Assembly: GCF_031010175.1 (NCBI RefSeq) | Contig: NZ_JAUAMB010000028.1 | Location: forward strand, 1-64,000 | Length of the DNA stretch: 64,000 nucleotides | Origin: Halomonas sp. SpR1 | GTDB taxonomy: Bacteria > Pseudomonadota > Gammaproteobacteria > Pseudomonadales > Halomonadaceae | Direction of reading: 5' to 3' | Part shown: in pieces, positions 48,154-57,894 of the stretch | How the letters are laid out: each line of letters begins with the position of its first letter | Position numbering within the stretch: the first letter of the stretch is position 1 | Program-made: the position numbers and the translations under genes | Notes under the pieces: model-generated | Database searches by the model: none | What the model saw: the letters and a program-made list of their open reading frames with translations, nothing else | What the model was told of the DNA's origin: nothing

Positions 48154-49842
48154 ATGGACGTAAAACGACTTTTATTACTGATTCCACTAGCCGTACTCGC
48201 CTACTTGCTAGTCGTCCAGTGGAATCAGGATTACGGGCAGCCGAATTACGATTCAGTGCCTGAAACGACGCAACGCAGCAATTCCACATCGCCTAGCAAT
48301 ACTGAAGATGGAGAGGGCGGCTTAGCGGTGCCGAGTACGTCTTCACAGCAGAGTGCGGTAGGTGAAGGTATTCCTGATACCGAAAGCGAAACATCCAGCC
48401 GCGACTTCATTGCCGTGACGACTGACGTCCTCGATGTGCGTATCGATCCACACGGTGGCGACATAGTTTATGCCGCGTTACCGCAGCACAAGCTCTCCCT
48501 CGATTCAGACCGTAACTACGTGCTGTTATCGGATAACAGCAGCCGTAGCTACGTGGCTCGCTCAGGCCTTCAGCTCGATGGCCAAGCTAGCCGTATCGCA
48601 TTCACACCTGAAAACTCAGAGTATCGTTTAGGCGATAACGAGGACGAACTCAGCGTTGACCTAACCGCCGACGTTAACGGCGTTGAAGTAATGAAACGCC
48701 TCACCTTTGAGCGCGGTAGCTATGCGGTCAACGTCAATTACTACCTGGCCAATAACACCGACGCACCGGTGAGTGCGCGCTTCATTGGCCAGCTGGCACG
48801 CGACAATAGCCCAGACCCGTCAAGCGGTGTCTCAATGGGTATGAACTCCTATTTGGGAGCGGCCTACTCAACGCCGGATGCGCGCTACGAGAAGATCGAC
48901 TTCGACGATATTCAAAGCCATAAATTTGAGAACCGCGAAGCACAGGGCGGTTGGATAGCCATTATCCAGCACTACTTTGTATCCGCATGGGCACCTCAGC
49001 AGGATCAGCAGAACCTTTATTACGTCACCACTGACTCCAGCAACCGTAACGTTGTGGCCTTTGCCGGCCCCACTAGCTCTATTGCCGCCGATAGTGAAGC
49101 GACGCTGGGTGCCACACTTTACATGGGCCCTAAGGTGCAGGATTACCTGGAGCAAGTCGCTCCCAACCTGCAACTAACCGTGGATTATGGCTGGCTGTGG
49201 TTTATTGCTAACCCGCTGTTTTGGCTATTGGATCACATCCACGACATTGTCGGTAACTGGGGTTGGTCGATTGTTCTGTTAACCGTACTGGTTAAAACGG
49301 TACTGTTCCCGCTCTCTGCCAAAGCTTACAAATCCATGGGCAGGATGCGTAAACTCGGCCCGGAAATGCAGCGTCTGAAAGAGATGTATGGCGACGACCG
49401 GCAGAAAATGTCGCAAGAGATGATGAAGTTCTACCAGAAGGAGAAGATCAATCCGCTGGGGGGCTGTCTACCTATTGTGATCCAGATGCCTGTCTTCATC
49501 GCACTCTACTGGATGCTGCTGGAGTCGGTTGAATTGCGCCATGCGCCGTTTATCTTCTGGATTCAGGATCTATCGGTGAAGGATCCGTACTTCATTCTGC
49601 CGATTCTGATGGGCATTTCGATGTTCGTGCAGCAGATGCTGAACCCCACACCGCCAGATCCAATGCAGGCGAAGATAATGAAGATGCTCCCCATCATCTT
49701 TACCTTCTTCTTCCTGTGGTTCCCGGCCGGTCTGGTCATCTACTGGGTGGTTAACAACATCATTTCGGTGGCGCAGCAGTACTACATTACGCGTAAAATC
49801 GAAAATGACCCGAGTATCGGCAAGGGCATGAAAACCAAATAG
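48154..49842 (+). CDS. yidC: Membrane protein insertase YidC
   Basis: Inserts and folds inner-membrane proteins, alone or with Sec. The 562-residue product has an N-terminal signal anchor (LLLLIPLAVLAYLLVVQW), a large periplasmic domain (to about 345), and the conserved hydrophobic core with five segments: WSIVLLTVLVKTVLFPLSAKAYKSMGRMR, GCLPIVIQMPVFIALYWML, and a C-terminal FFLWFPAGLVIYWVVNNIISVAQQ. It ends in a short basic tail. Ribosome binding site weak. Confidence 0.97.
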   Translation: MDVKRLLLLIPLAVLAYLLVVQWNQDYGQPNYDSVPETTQRSNSTSPSNTEDGEGGLAVPSTSSQQSAVGEGIPDTESETSSRDFIAVTTDVLDVRIDPHGGDIVYAALPQHKLSLDSDRNYVLLSDNSSRSYVARSGLQLDGQASRIAFTPENSEYRLGDNEDELSVDLTADVNGVEVMKRLTFERGSYAVNVNYYLANNTDAPVSARFIGQLARDNSPDPSSGVSMGMNSYLGAAYSTPDARYEKIDFDDIQSHKFENREAQGGWIAIIQHYFVSAWAPQQDQQNLYYVTTDSSNRNVVAFAGPTSSIAADSEATLGATLYMGPKVQDYLEQVAPNLQLTVDYGWLWFIANPLFWLLDHIHDIVGNWGWSIVLLTVLVKTVLFPLSAKAYKSMGRMRKLGPEMQRLKEMYGDDRQKMSQEMMKFYQKEKINPLGGCLPIVIQMPVFIALYWMLLESVELRHAPFIFWIQDLSVKDPYFILPILMGISMFVQQMLNPTPPDPMQAKIMKMLPIIFTFFFLWFPAGLVIYWVVNNIISVAQQYYITRKIENDPSIGKGMKTK

Positions 49843-49864
49843 CCCGCCGTTTAATTAGCACCTT

Positions 49865-49899
49865 CAGACCCCCGCCTCGAGCGGGGGTCTGGCGTTTTA
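49865..49899 (+). terminator. Intrinsic terminator after yidC
   Basis: CAGACCCCCGC (49865-49875) and GCGGGGGTCTG (49881-49891) form an 11-bp stem with a CTCGA loop, followed by GCGTTTTA. Confidence 0.85.
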
Positions 49900-49963
49900 A
49901 GACTGAAAAATTCACACTAGGCCGATCAATTTCGTTACCTGCCAATTTAAAAAGAGATTCACC

Positions 49964-51334
49964 ATGGCCGAACGCCTCTATACACCTGACACCATTGCGG
50001 CGCTGGCAACCCCCCCTGGTCGCGGTGGCGTGGGCATTATCCGCGTCTCTGGGCCTGCCTGCCGCAAAATCGCTCAGGCCATGGTTGGGCATTGCCCTGC
50101 CCCGCGATACGCTCACTACGGCCCCTTTCAGGGCGCGGAAGGCAGTATTGATGAGGGCATCGCCCTGTTCTTTAATGGCCCCCTCTCGTTTACCGGCGAA
50201 GACGTACTGGAGCTCCAGGGGCACGGCGGCCCGATTATTATGGATATGTTGCTGGAGCGCTGTGTGGCATTGGGAGCTCGCCTGGCCCGGCCGGGAGAGT
50301 TTTCAGAACGGGCGTTTTTAAACGATAAGCTTGACCTGGCCCAGGCAGAAGCCATCGCAGACCTCATTGATGCCACTTCACGTTCAGCGGCAGAAAACGC
50401 CGTACGCTCACTACAAGGCGAGTTCTCAAAGCGCGTCTCCACACTGGTGGAGCGATTGATAGAGCTGCGCGTCTACGTTGAAGCGGCGATTGACTTCCCC
50501 GAAGAGGAGATCGACTTTCTAGCTGACGGCCATGTTGCCCAGCATTTAAGCAGTGTCCAGCAAGCACTGAGCGACGTACGTCAGGCAGCAGGCCAAGGCG
50601 CACTGCTCCGTGAAGGAATGAGCGTGGTCATCGCAGGAAGACCCAATGCGGGTAAGTCGAGCCTGCTTAATGCGCTAACTGAGCAAGATACCGCCATTGT
50701 AACGGATATCGCAGGTACTACCCGGGATGTACTCCGTGAGCATATTCATATCGACGGTATGCCGCTACATATCATCGACACCGCTGGGCTGCGCGATACG
50801 CCCGATGCGGTTGAGAAAATTGGTGTCGCTCGTGCCTGGGCCGAGATAGAGAAAGCTGACCGGGTACTACTACTCGTTGATGCCAGCACCACAGCTTCCA
50901 CCGACCCTATGGCCATCTGGCCCGAGTTCGTCGCTCGCCTCCCTGATCAGCAGCGCTTGACGCTAGTGCGCAATAAGATTGATACCAGTGCAGAACCAGC
51001 TGGATTAGATATATCCACAACGCCACCTACCGTGCGCTTATCGGCTAAAACCGGCGAGGGTGTGGATAACTTAAAAGCGCATTTAAAAGATGTGATGGGC
51101 TATACCGCGACGACGGAAGGTCGCTTCTCAGCACGACGGCGACATCTGGATGCCCTCGACCGGGCAATGACAGCCCTTACGACCGGGCAGGCTCAACTGA
51201 ATGGCTATGGCGCGGGAGAACTACTGGCGGAAGATTTGCGTGACGCCCAACAAGCCTTGGGCGAGATCACCGGCGAGTTCAGCGCCGATGATCTATTAGG
51301 GGAGATTTTCGGCAGTTTTTGTATCGGCAAATAG
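49964..51334 (+). CDS. mnmE: tRNA modification GTPase MnmE
   Basis: With MnmG makes 5-carboxymethylaminomethyl uridine at wobble position 34. The 456-residue product has the N-terminal folate-binding [21 protein letters not shown], the G domain G1 [34 protein letters not shown] and NKID, and the C-terminal helical domain ending in the CIGK motif required for modification. It follows yidC as usual, but the next genes (mnmG, rsmG, parAB) are not here. Confidence 0.97.
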   Translation: MAERLYTPDTIAALATPPGRGGVGIIRVSGPACRKIAQAMVGHCPAPRYAHYGPFQGAEGSIDEGIALFFNGPLSFTGEDVLELQGHGGPIIMDMLLERCVALGARLARPGEFSERAFLNDKLDLAQAEAIADLIDATSRSAAENAVRSLQGEFSKRVSTLVERLIELRVYVEAAIDFPEEEIDFLADGHVAQHLSSVQQALSDVRQAAGQGALLREGMSVVIAGRPNAGKSSLLNALTEQDTAIVTDIAGTTRDVLREHIHIDGMPLHIIDTAGLRDTPDAVEKIGVARAWAEIEKADRVLLLVDASTTASTDPMAIWPEFVARLPDQQRLTLVRNKIDTSAEPAGLDISTTPPTVRLSAKTGEGVDNLKAHLKDVMGYTATTEGRFSARRRHLDALDRAMTALTTGQAQLNGYGAGELLAEDLRDAQQALGEITGEFSADDLLGEIFGSFCIGK

Positions 51335-51350
51335 GGTCTCGTTACAACAA

Positions 51351-52196
51351 CTACTCCCCCACCCACCAATCCGCCTGATAGCGGCTATTCGCACCGAGCA
51401 GCGGGGTAATTTCCGCCATCGCCGCTGCCAGGCGTTCATCTAGCCCCCAGGGCGGATTAATCACCAGCATACCGCTACCGAACATGCCGTGAGCCTGCTC
51501 GCCAGGTTCGCGCAGCAGCAGCTCGCTGCGCCATATCTTGCGTATGCCGCTCTCTTTGAGGCTGCTTAAAAGCGTGTGATGATGCCCTGCTGGTAGCAGC
51601 GGATACCAAATCAATACCACCCCATGACGCGCTTTATCCAGCGTATAAGCCACTGTTTCGGCAACTTCCTGATACTCCACTTTACGCTCGTAGCTAGGAT
51701 CAATAAGCACACACAAGCGTGGTGATGTGACAGGCAGCATCGCTGTTAGACCCGCCAAACCGTCACCAAACACACGTTGTGCGTGTGGCGTTAACCCCTG
51801 GGCGCTTAGCTGCTCATGCTCGCCGGGATGCAGCTCAAACAGCCGCAACTGATCCTGCTCGCGTAGAGAATGACCCAGCCACCAAGGAGAGCCTGGATAG
51901 TGAGTCAGTGCCTCTGGCATGGGTTGAGCGCTTGCTAGCGCTGCTCGCCACGCGTTAAGTAGCTCATCACGGCACCCAGCATGGGCTTGCCACACCGGCC
52001 ATATGCCCTCACGGTACTCCTGCAAACGTTGCGTCTCTTGGGCATTGAGAGGATAGAGTCCTCGACCCGCGTGAGTATCGACATATGTAATGGCAGATCT
52101 TTTACGTAATAAATAATCAATTACCGCATAAAGCGTTAGATGTTTATGTACATCCGCAAAATTACCGGCATGGTAGGCATGTTGATAAGAGAGCAT
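51351..52196 (-). CDS. rlmJ: 23S rRNA (adenine2030-N6)-methyltransferase
   Basis: SAM-dependent methyltransferase acting on A2030 of 23S rRNA. The 281-residue product begins MLSYQHAYHAGNFADVHKH, continues YVDTHAGRGLY (SAM site), PGSPWWLG, FELHPGEHEQL, and has the catalytic-loop sequence LIDPSYERK, where family members mostly have DPPY; the aspartate is Asp166. Expressed on the minus strand opposite mnmE, 16 bp between stops. Confidence 0.93.
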   Translation of the reverse strand: MLSYQHAYHAGNFADVHKHLTLYAVIDYLLRKRSAITYVDTHAGRGLYPLNAQETQRLQEYREGIWPVWQAHAGCRDELLNAWRAALASAQPMPEALTHYPGSPWWLGHSLREQDQLRLFELHPGEHEQLSAQGLTPHAQRVFGDGLAGLTAMLPVTSPRLCVLIDPSYERKVEYQEVAETVAYTLDKARHGVVLIWYPLLPAGHHHTLLSSLKESGIRKIWRSELLLREPGEQAHGMFGSGMLVINPPWGLDERLAAAMAEITPLLGANSRYQADWWVGE

Positions 52197-52219
52197 GGAG
52201 ACTCATCGGCAAGTGAATG

Positions 52220-52252
52220 AAAAAAAGCCCGCTATGTGAGCATAGCGGGCTT
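52220..52252 (-). terminator. Intrinsic terminator after YiaD-like gene
   Basis: Reading the minus strand, AAGCCCGCTATG and CATAGCGGGCTT form a 12-bp stem with a short loop, followed by a run of T (A-run at 52220-52226 on plus). Confidence 0.88.
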
Positions 52253-52279
52253 GGGAGGGTAATAGCCAGGTTAAGAGTA

Positions 52280-52954
52280 TTAGCGCTGGCCATCACCGGT
52301 GGGTGTTAGGGTAATTTCTACCCGGCGATTCTGAGCGCGGCCCTGCTCATTGTCATTGCTGGCAACTGGCTGGGTGGCGCCATACCCAGTAGTGTTAAGA
52401 CGCGTAGATGAAACGCCGTTTTGGGTTAAGTAGTTACCCACGGATTGAGCGCGACGCTCAGACAACCGCTGGTTATAGCTCGCATCACCGGTGCTATCGG
52501 TATGACCTGCAATATTGACGCGGGTGTCCTGATATTGAGTGAGAACATTAGCGACTTCATTAAGAGAACTGCGTGCTTCACTGGTAAGGTCGGCAGAATC
52601 AAAGCCAAAGGTTACGCCGCTAGGCATATTAAGCACGATATCGTCACCACGGCGATCGATCTCAATGCGCGAACCTTCCAGGTTTTCACGCAGCTGTTGC
52701 TCTTGGCGATCCATATAGACACCAATGCCAGCACCAGCTGCAGCACCTACGGCGGCGCCGATCAATGCACGGTCGCGTCGGCTAGTACTACCATCGCCAG
52801 AAAGGGCGCCAGCAGCTGCACCTACGGCGGCACCAATCCCGGTGCCCATCGCGGTACTAGAGCGCTGCGTTTGGCCACCATAAGGATCCGATGTGGCACA
52901 ACCAGCCAGTAGAATCGCGGCTGCCAGCGGTGTCAGTAGTCGAGAAATACGCAT
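52280..52954 (-). CDS. OmpA-family lipoprotein, YiaD-like
   Basis: A 224-residue outer-membrane lipoprotein. Lipobox LLAGC with the modified cysteine at residue 19; two glycine-zipper segments (GTGIGAAVGAAAGALSG, ALIGAAVGAAAGAGIGVYMD); then an OmpA C-terminal peptidoglycan-binding domain, FGFDSADLTSEARSSLNEVANVL, IAGHTDSTGDASYNQRLSERRAQSVGNYL and GRAQNRRVEITL. This arrangement matches E. coli YiaD. Role likely envelope integrity. Confidence 0.88.
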   Translation of the reverse strand: MRISRLLTPLAAAILLAGCATSDPYGGQTQRSSTAMGTGIGAAVGAAAGALSGDGSTSRRDRALIGAAVGAAAGAGIGVYMDRQEQQLRENLEGSRIEIDRRGDDIVLNMPSGVTFGFDSADLTSEARSSLNEVANVLTQYQDTRVNIAGHTDSTGDASYNQRLSERRAQSVGNYLTQNGVSSTRLNTTGYGATQPVASNDNEQGRAQNRRVEITLTPTGDGQR

Positions 52955-53002
52955 TGCTCACTCCTTGTTTATGTTCGAAACACCTTTTTTAATCATCGCT
53001 AA

Positions 53003-54187
53003 TCAATCATCACTGATCATGGTTAGCAACTCATTCAAGAATAATAGACCTTGAGGAGATGCACGCAGTTTTTCAGGCATTTGCATCAAAAGTCCTTTTT
53101 TCTCGGCAGATTGTAAACGCGTAAGTAACATTGCAGGAGCCTGCCCAGTGTTGGCTCTCCATGTATCCAATGCAACCCCGTCAGTAAGCCGTAGCGCATT
53201 CATGGCAAACTCCAACGGCAGCTCATCCGCGTTGATAAGCTGCTTACCCGCTATAAAGCCACGCAGATCATCTGTACGCTTTAAATATGCGTCCGGCTGG
53301 CGGGTTTTCCAGCGCCGCTCTATGCGCCACTGCCCATTTTCGTCAATATGACTAAGCTTGCCATGGGCACCCGCGCCAATCCCCAGGTAGTCACCAAACT
53401 GCCAATAGTTGAGGTTATGACGGCTTTGATGATTGGCGCTAGCGTATGCCGAAATCTCGTAACGTTTGAAACCCGCCTGTTCCAGAAGCTGATGGCCCTT
53501 GTCCTGAATATCCCAAAGCGCCTCTTCCTCGGGAAGCACCGGCGGCTGAGAGTGAAAGGCCGTATTTGGCTCAAGGGTCAATTGATACCAAGAGAGATGC
53601 TCAGGTGCCAATGCCAGCGCTTGCACAATATCATCCATCGCCAATTGGGGCGTTTGGTCGGGTAAACCGTGCATCAGGTCGATATTAATGTTGGTAAAGC
53701 CCGCCTGGCGCGCCTGTGCAACCGCAGTGATCGCTTCATCACCGCTATGAATACGCCCCAGAGCATGCAATTGATCGGGCTGAAAACTTTGAATACCCAG
53801 CGAGAGGCGATTAATACCTGCTTTCCGGTAACCAATGAAACGCTCTTGCTCAGTGGTACCTGGATTTGCCTCTAAGGTAATCTCTATATCATTGGCGAAA
53901 GGTAAACGCGCGTTAATCGCTTTTAATAATTGTTCATAAAAGGCGGGCGACAGCAGGCTGGGAGTCCCACCGCCGATAAAGATAGTCTGAATTTCCCGGC
54001 CAGCCGCGAGGACTAGATCGTTATCCAGGTCTTGTAGCAATGCATCAAGATACGCGGCTTCAGGTAAATCCCGAGGTGTAAAACCATGCGTCCCCGGCTC
54101 ATGAGAGTTGAAATCACAGTACGGGCATTTACGGACACACCAGGGTGTGTGGATATACAGCGAGAGTGGCGGCAGCTTATCAGCCAT
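53003..54187 (-). CDS. hemW: Heme chaperone HemW (radical SAM)
   Basis: Radical-SAM protein of the coproporphyrinogen oxidase-like class; in E. coli HemW it is a heme chaperone rather than an oxidase. The 394-residue product has the 4Fe-4S motif TPWCVRKCPYCDFNSH (C-x3-C-x2-C), GGGTPSLL, ITLEANPGT, RLSLGIQSFQ, NIDLMHGLP and the C-terminal HemN-type domain. It overlaps rdgB by 8 bp. Confidence 0.92.
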   Translation of the reverse strand: MADKLPPLSLYIHTPWCVRKCPYCDFNSHEPGTHGFTPRDLPEAAYLDALLQDLDNDLVLAAGREIQTIFIGGGTPSLLSPAFYEQLLKAINARLPFANDIEITLEANPGTTEQERFIGYRKAGINRLSLGIQSFQPDQLHALGRIHSGDEAITAVAQARQAGFTNINIDLMHGLPDQTPQLAMDDIVQALALAPEHLSWYQLTLEPNTAFHSQPPVLPEEEALWDIQDKGHQLLEQAGFKRYEISAYASANHQSRHNLNYWQFGDYLGIGAGAHGKLSHIDENGQWRIERRWKTRQPDAYLKRTDDLRGFIAGKQLINADELPLEFAMNALRLTDGVALDTWRANTGQAPAMLLTRLQSAEKKGLLMQMPEKLRASPQGLLFLNELLTMISDD

Positions 54188-54788
54188 GCGCCACCTTCAA
54201 TAACTCCACCAAGCCTTGCAGCGCACGACCACGATGACTAAGGCGATTCTTAGTGTCGCTGGGCAGCTCGGCAACACTCATACCCTGATCAGGTAACCAA
54301 AAAAGCGGGTCATAGCCGAACCCATCCTTACCTCGGGGATGAGCAAGAATCTCACCTTTCCAACTGCGCTGCACAATGATCGGCACTGGATCTTTCGGGT
54401 GACGCAAATAAACGAGAACGCACCAGTAACGGCCGCTCCTCTGCCCTTCCGCATAATCACTTAACGCGGTTAACAACGTTTGATTATTTTTCTCATCACT
54501 CCTGGGCTCACCGCCATACCTGGCGGAATAAATACCGGGTGCGCCGTTCAGTGCGTCAACTTCCAGCCCAGAATCGTCTGCTAATGCCGGTAACCCACTA
54601 ACGAGGCTCGCTTCGCGCGCTTTTAACAGAGCATTTTCGACGAAGGTTAGACCCGTTTCTTCCACCTCGGTAACACCAAAGTCTGCCTGGGGGCGAACAT
54701 CGAAGCCCAAAGGTGAAAGTAATTGATTGAATTCTCTTAACTTTCCTGAATTGCCACTGGCAAGAACAAGGGTATTGACGGCGGCCAT
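54180..54788 (-). CDS. rdgB: Non-canonical purine NTP pyrophosphatase
   Basis: Hydrolyses ITP, dITP and XTP to keep them out of nucleic acids. The 202-residue product has LVLASGNSGKLREFNQLL, EETGLTFVENALLKAR, ADDSGLEVDALNGAPGIYSARYGG and GFGYDPLFWLPDQGMSVAELPSDTKNRLSHRGRAL, typical of RdgB/Ham1. It is upstream of hemW, an arrangement seen across gammaproteobacteria. Confidence 0.95.
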   Translation of the reverse strand: MAAVNTLVLASGNSGKLREFNQLLSPLGFDVRPQADFGVTEVEETGLTFVENALLKAREASLVSGLPALADDSGLEVDALNGAPGIYSARYGGEPRSDEKNNQTLLTALSDYAEGQRSGRYWCVLVYLRHPKDPVPIIVQRSWKGEILAHPRGKDGFGYDPLFWLPDQGMSVAELPSDTKNRLSHRGRALQGLVELLKVAHG

Positions 54789-55069
54789 ATGTGTACTCCT
54801 AACAGTAGAGAGTCAGTTTACGCGCTCATTCACCGTATCAAAAGCCACCAGAATGTTACTTAACGTATCTGAAAAATCTCACTCCATATTTTACTAATAA
54901 AACAATTAATCCTTGTTTTCAAAGAAATAAAAACACCTGTATGAAAACAAAGACGCTCACGATCGATTATTTTTACCACATTTTTAATAACAAAACTTTA
55001 CGAAATGTATCTTATGGTCAACACTTCAGAGGCTACCTGCTCACTCTTTCTTTCCACGAGGGCTCCCCA

Positions 55070-55762
55070 ATGTCGCAGGAAACGTCTACCGGAACGGTGT
55101 ATGTGGTTACCGAAAAAAGTCCCCAAGTACAGCTGTTCGCTGAGTACTTGAACAAGCACACCGGATGTCAAATAAGTATTCACTCTCCCCACTCGGCGTT
55201 ACCTATTTCCGCCACGAGTAACCTGTTGATTCTTATCGACAGTGATCATATAGGGATTGATGCGTTACCAGAATGGCAAGATAAGTTACCCGATGCTCTC
55301 ACTAAAACACCTCTAGCCGCCTTCAACATTCATGATATGGATCACGCCCTGGAAGCGCTCTCGTGCGCTCAGCTAAAAGGCGTGTTTTATCGTAATGAAA
55401 GTCTTGAGGTCATCTGCAAAGGCATTCACGCGCTGCTGGAAGGAGAGCTCTGGATGTCGCGCGACTTAATGGCGCGTTTGATCCTGTTCTATCGCAAATA
55501 CCAAAGTAATGCCTTCCGCCCAGCCTGCGGACTCACTAACCGGGAAATGGAGATTATTTCGCTGCTTAGCGCAGGCTCATCCAATCAACAAATTGCCGAA
55601 AAGCTGTTTGTTAGTGAGCACACCGTTAAGTCTCACCTTTACAACATTTTTCGCAAAATTAACGTTCATAACCGCATTCAAGCGCTCAACTGGATTCATC
55701 AGAACTTGGGACCAATTTTGCCCAATATAGAAACCGCACGCAGCCTTCAGCGACACCGGTAA
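55070..55762 (+). CDS. csgD: Curli biofilm master regulator CsgD-like
   Basis: LuxR/FixJ-type transcription regulator. The 230-residue product has an N-terminal receiver-like domain with an aspartate-poor site, then GVFYRNESLEVICKGIHALLEGELWMSR, and a C-terminal helix-turn-helix: LTNREMEIISLLSAGSSNQQIAEKLFVSEHTVKSHLYNIFRKI. The overall pattern matches E. coli CsgD, including ALNW near the end. The ATG at 55070 follows GAGGG at 55058-55062; the longer frame upstream lies in an AT-rich leader and is doubtful. It leads the curli genes. Confidence 0.88.
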   Translation: MSQETSTGTVYVVTEKSPQVQLFAEYLNKHTGCQISIHSPHSALPISATSNLLILIDSDHIGIDALPEWQDKLPDALTKTPLAAFNIHDMDHALEALSCAQLKGVFYRNESLEVICKGIHALLEGELWMSRDLMARLILFYRKYQSNAFRPACGLTNREMEIISLLSAGSSNQQIAEKLFVSEHTVKSHLYNIFRKINVHNRIQALNWIHQNLGPILPNIETARSLQRHR

Positions 55763-55786
55763 CCCTTAAGGGTAAAGGTAACTGCT

Positions 55787-56308
55787 ATGTCATCAATAAA
55801 CCGTTTAAGTATTGGCTTTTTAATCGTGGTTGTATGGGTTATGTCATCTTCAGCATTGGCCAACGAACCGGCTGATCCTGCCGAGGCATTACCCGCCAAC
55901 GAACAAGAAGCCGTTGACGCTATTAATCAGCTCTCTAGCCCTGATGGGCCTGAAGTGCGGGGCAACGCTAACGGCGGAAGTGAGCTAACCGGCGTCATGG
56001 TAGATAGAACAATCACCATGGCCGGTAAAACCTTCTATCGCGCCTTTAGCCAGCGGGCGATGGATAACCTGATTATCGGTAACGCCACTATCACTATTAA
56101 TGAGCGTCCTGACGCACGCTGGGGTAGCCAAATATGGGTGATGGAAGGCAATCGTATGTATTTCCGTACACAGCTCTCCCCAAAGATCAATGAAGCAGAT
56201 CGTGCCGCTGGGGAAGCCGTGCAAACCGTCGAAGAAGCGCTGCTACGCCAACAGCTAGCCTCTGCGCTTACCTCTGACAAAGACCTGGGAAAAGAGGAGC
56301 TACGTTAA
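55787..56308 (+). CDS. csgE: Curli secretion specificity factor CsgE
   Basis: Periplasmic cap of the CsgG pore that selects CsgA. The 173-residue product has a signal peptide (about 25 residues, ending SSSALA) and a family core: ELTGVMVDRTITMAGKTFYRAFSQRAM, ATITINERPDARWGSQIWVM and TVEEALLRQQLASALTSDKDLGKEEL. An additional linker (about 26-66) is longer than in E. coli CsgE. It lies 24 bp after csgD and overlaps csgF by one base. Confidence 0.92.
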   Translation: MSSINRLSIGFLIVVVWVMSSSALANEPADPAEALPANEQEAVDAINQLSSPDGPEVRGNANGGSELTGVMVDRTITMAGKTFYRAFSQRAMDNLIIGNATITINERPDARWGSQIWVMEGNRMYFRTQLSPKINEADRAAGEAVQTVEEALLRQQLASALTSDKDLGKEELR

Positions 56309-56736
56309 TGAAAAATATACTCAAAATAACAGCTGGCAGTGCTCTGGCAACCATCATCTTGGCAACTACGCTACCCCTAAACGCAAACGCAGGAGAACTG
56401 ATTTATACACCAATAAATCCCTCCTTTGGCGGCGACCCCTTCATGGGTAGCTATTTACTGGGTAAAGCGCAGTCGCAGGATACAAACACCGACCCTAATG
56501 CCAGGGGTATAGAGTCACTCTCATCGACCGAACGGCTTATTCAAAGTCTTGAGAGTCGTTTGATATCACAATTAATCAGTGATGTTGGGGCAGGTAATGT
56601 GGGTGAAGGATCGTTCGATAGCGGAGATTTTAGCGTTGTGGTACGTGATGAAGGTGGGCAGCTTATCGTAAGAGTGATCGATAAAGTCACCGGAGATGTT
56701 ACCAATATTAGCGTAGGCGGTTTATTTAACCCCTAA
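56308..56736 (+). CDS. csgF: Curli assembly factor CsgF
   Basis: Secreted constriction partner of CsgG that anchors the CsgB nucleator at the surface. The 142-residue product has a signal peptide (about 28 residues, NANA end), the CsgG-binding start GELIYTPINPSFGGDPFMGSYLL, and the C-terminal VRVIDKVTGDVTNISV. It starts inside the csgE stop (TAATG) and precedes csgG by 86 bp. Confidence 0.92.
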   Translation: MKNILKITAGSALATIILATTLPLNANAGELIYTPINPSFGGDPFMGSYLLGKAQSQDTNTDPNARGIESLSSTERLIQSLESRLISQLISDVGAGNVGEGSFDSGDFSVVVRDEGGQLIVRVIDKVTGDVTNISVGGLFNP

Positions 56737-56822
56737 TCTCTTACCTGCTTTTAATACTAAGAAAAAACTAACGAGGCTATCAATCAGCCTACTTACAGTT
56801 GCGTGTCATTCAGGGGAACATT

Positions 56823-57653
56823 ATGAAAATTATCGCTTCGCTACTCTTGGTTGGTTTGCTCAGCGGCTGTGCTGGCATGGTCGCGACATCTGAAAATTTA
56901 GAAGGGGCACAAGCAACGCTCACGCCCCGGGGTGCAACCTATCAAGACTTGGTCTCTCTACCGCCTCCAGCAGGACGAATATTCGTTTCAGTTTATGACT
57001 TCCGCGATCAAACAGGTCAGTACCGTCCCGCCCCCGCCAGCACGTTTTCAACCGCTGTAACACAAGGTGCGGCGGCGATGCTGACCGGAGCACTAGCAGA
57101 TTCCGGCTGGTTTATACCGCTTGAGCGAGTGGGGTTACAGAACTTACTTACCGAGAGGCGAATTATTCGTGCAGAGTTCGAGCGCTTCGGCCAGCCAGAT
57201 ACATTGCCATCACTCCGTGCTGCCTCTGTGATGCTCGAAGGCGGCATTATTGCCTACGAATCAAACGTGCGTACCGGTGGAGCTGGTGCTGAGTATTTTG
57301 GCATTGGCGCCTCAGGGCAATACCAAGTTGACCAGGTAACGGTCAATTTACGCGCGGTTGAAATATCCACTGGCGAAGTACTGGCTAACGTAACCACTAC
57401 AAAAACTATCTATTCGAAAGAAATGCGGGCGGGTGTTTATCGTTTTATCGACTTCCGGCGTTTACTAGAAGCCGAAGTTGGACTTACTACCAACGAGCCA
57501 GTACAACTCGCCGTCATGTCCGCGATTGAATCAGCAGTTATACATTTGGTCGCGCGTGGAGTAGAAAATAATCTCTGGAACCTGGGCAATAACGTTAATT
57601 TGCAAGACACTATTCTGGCAGACTATCTCGACGCACCCGTTCCCATGCTGTAA
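56823..57653 (+). CDS. csgG: Curli outer-membrane secretion channel CsgG
   Basis: Nonameric lipoprotein pore for curlin export. The 276-residue product has the lipobox LSGC (Cys16), LPPPAGRIFVSVYDFRDQTGQYRP, GAAAMLTGALADSGWFIPLERVGLQNLLTERRIIR, GGIIAYESNVRTGGAGAEYFGIGASGQY (the membrane beta region) and VARGVENNLW. GGGGAA precedes the ATG at 56823. It ends at a strong terminator, so csgDEFG form one unit. Confidence 0.96.
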   Translation: MKIIASLLLVGLLSGCAGMVATSENLEGAQATLTPRGATYQDLVSLPPPAGRIFVSVYDFRDQTGQYRPAPASTFSTAVTQGAAAMLTGALADSGWFIPLERVGLQNLLTERRIIRAEFERFGQPDTLPSLRAASVMLEGGIIAYESNVRTGGAGAEYFGIGASGQYQVDQVTVNLRAVEISTGEVLANVTTTKTIYSKEMRAGVYRFIDFRRLLEAEVGLTTNEPVQLAVMSAIESAVIHLVARGVENNLWNLGNNVNLQDTILADYLDAPVPML

Positions 57654-57695
57654 ACACCACGACTTTATTGAGGAGCATTCGTTAAATAAAAAATC

Positions 57696-57725
57696 AATGG
57701 TCATGCTAAAAGCATGACCATTTTT
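57696..57725 (+). terminator. Intrinsic terminator after csgG
   Basis: AATGGTCATGCT (57696-57707) and AGCATGACCATT (57711-57722) form a 12-bp stem with a 3-nt loop followed by a T-run. Confidence 0.9.
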
Positions 57726-57894
57726 ATAAGCATAAAGTTAAAAAACTGATTAGAAAACTCATTATTCACTCTTTAATAAACATGAGAAATTGCACAACAG
57801 AAATAAGAAAATATCTGATAGCGTAAATTTTCAATTGATCCAAACTCAACACAAGAAATACAAATTGATACAAACCGTTTCAGAGGGAAATACT

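Noticed and set aside
48036-48263. A 75-codon frame between rnpA and yidC that could be taken for yidD
   Set aside because: The peptide has none of the YidD features (SP.C.PTCS motif) and overlaps the yidC start in another frame.
54941-55070. 43-residue N-terminal extension of CsgD
   Set aside because: It lies in AT-rich leader sequence, does not match CsgD and lacks a ribosome binding site, whereas GAGGG precedes 55070.
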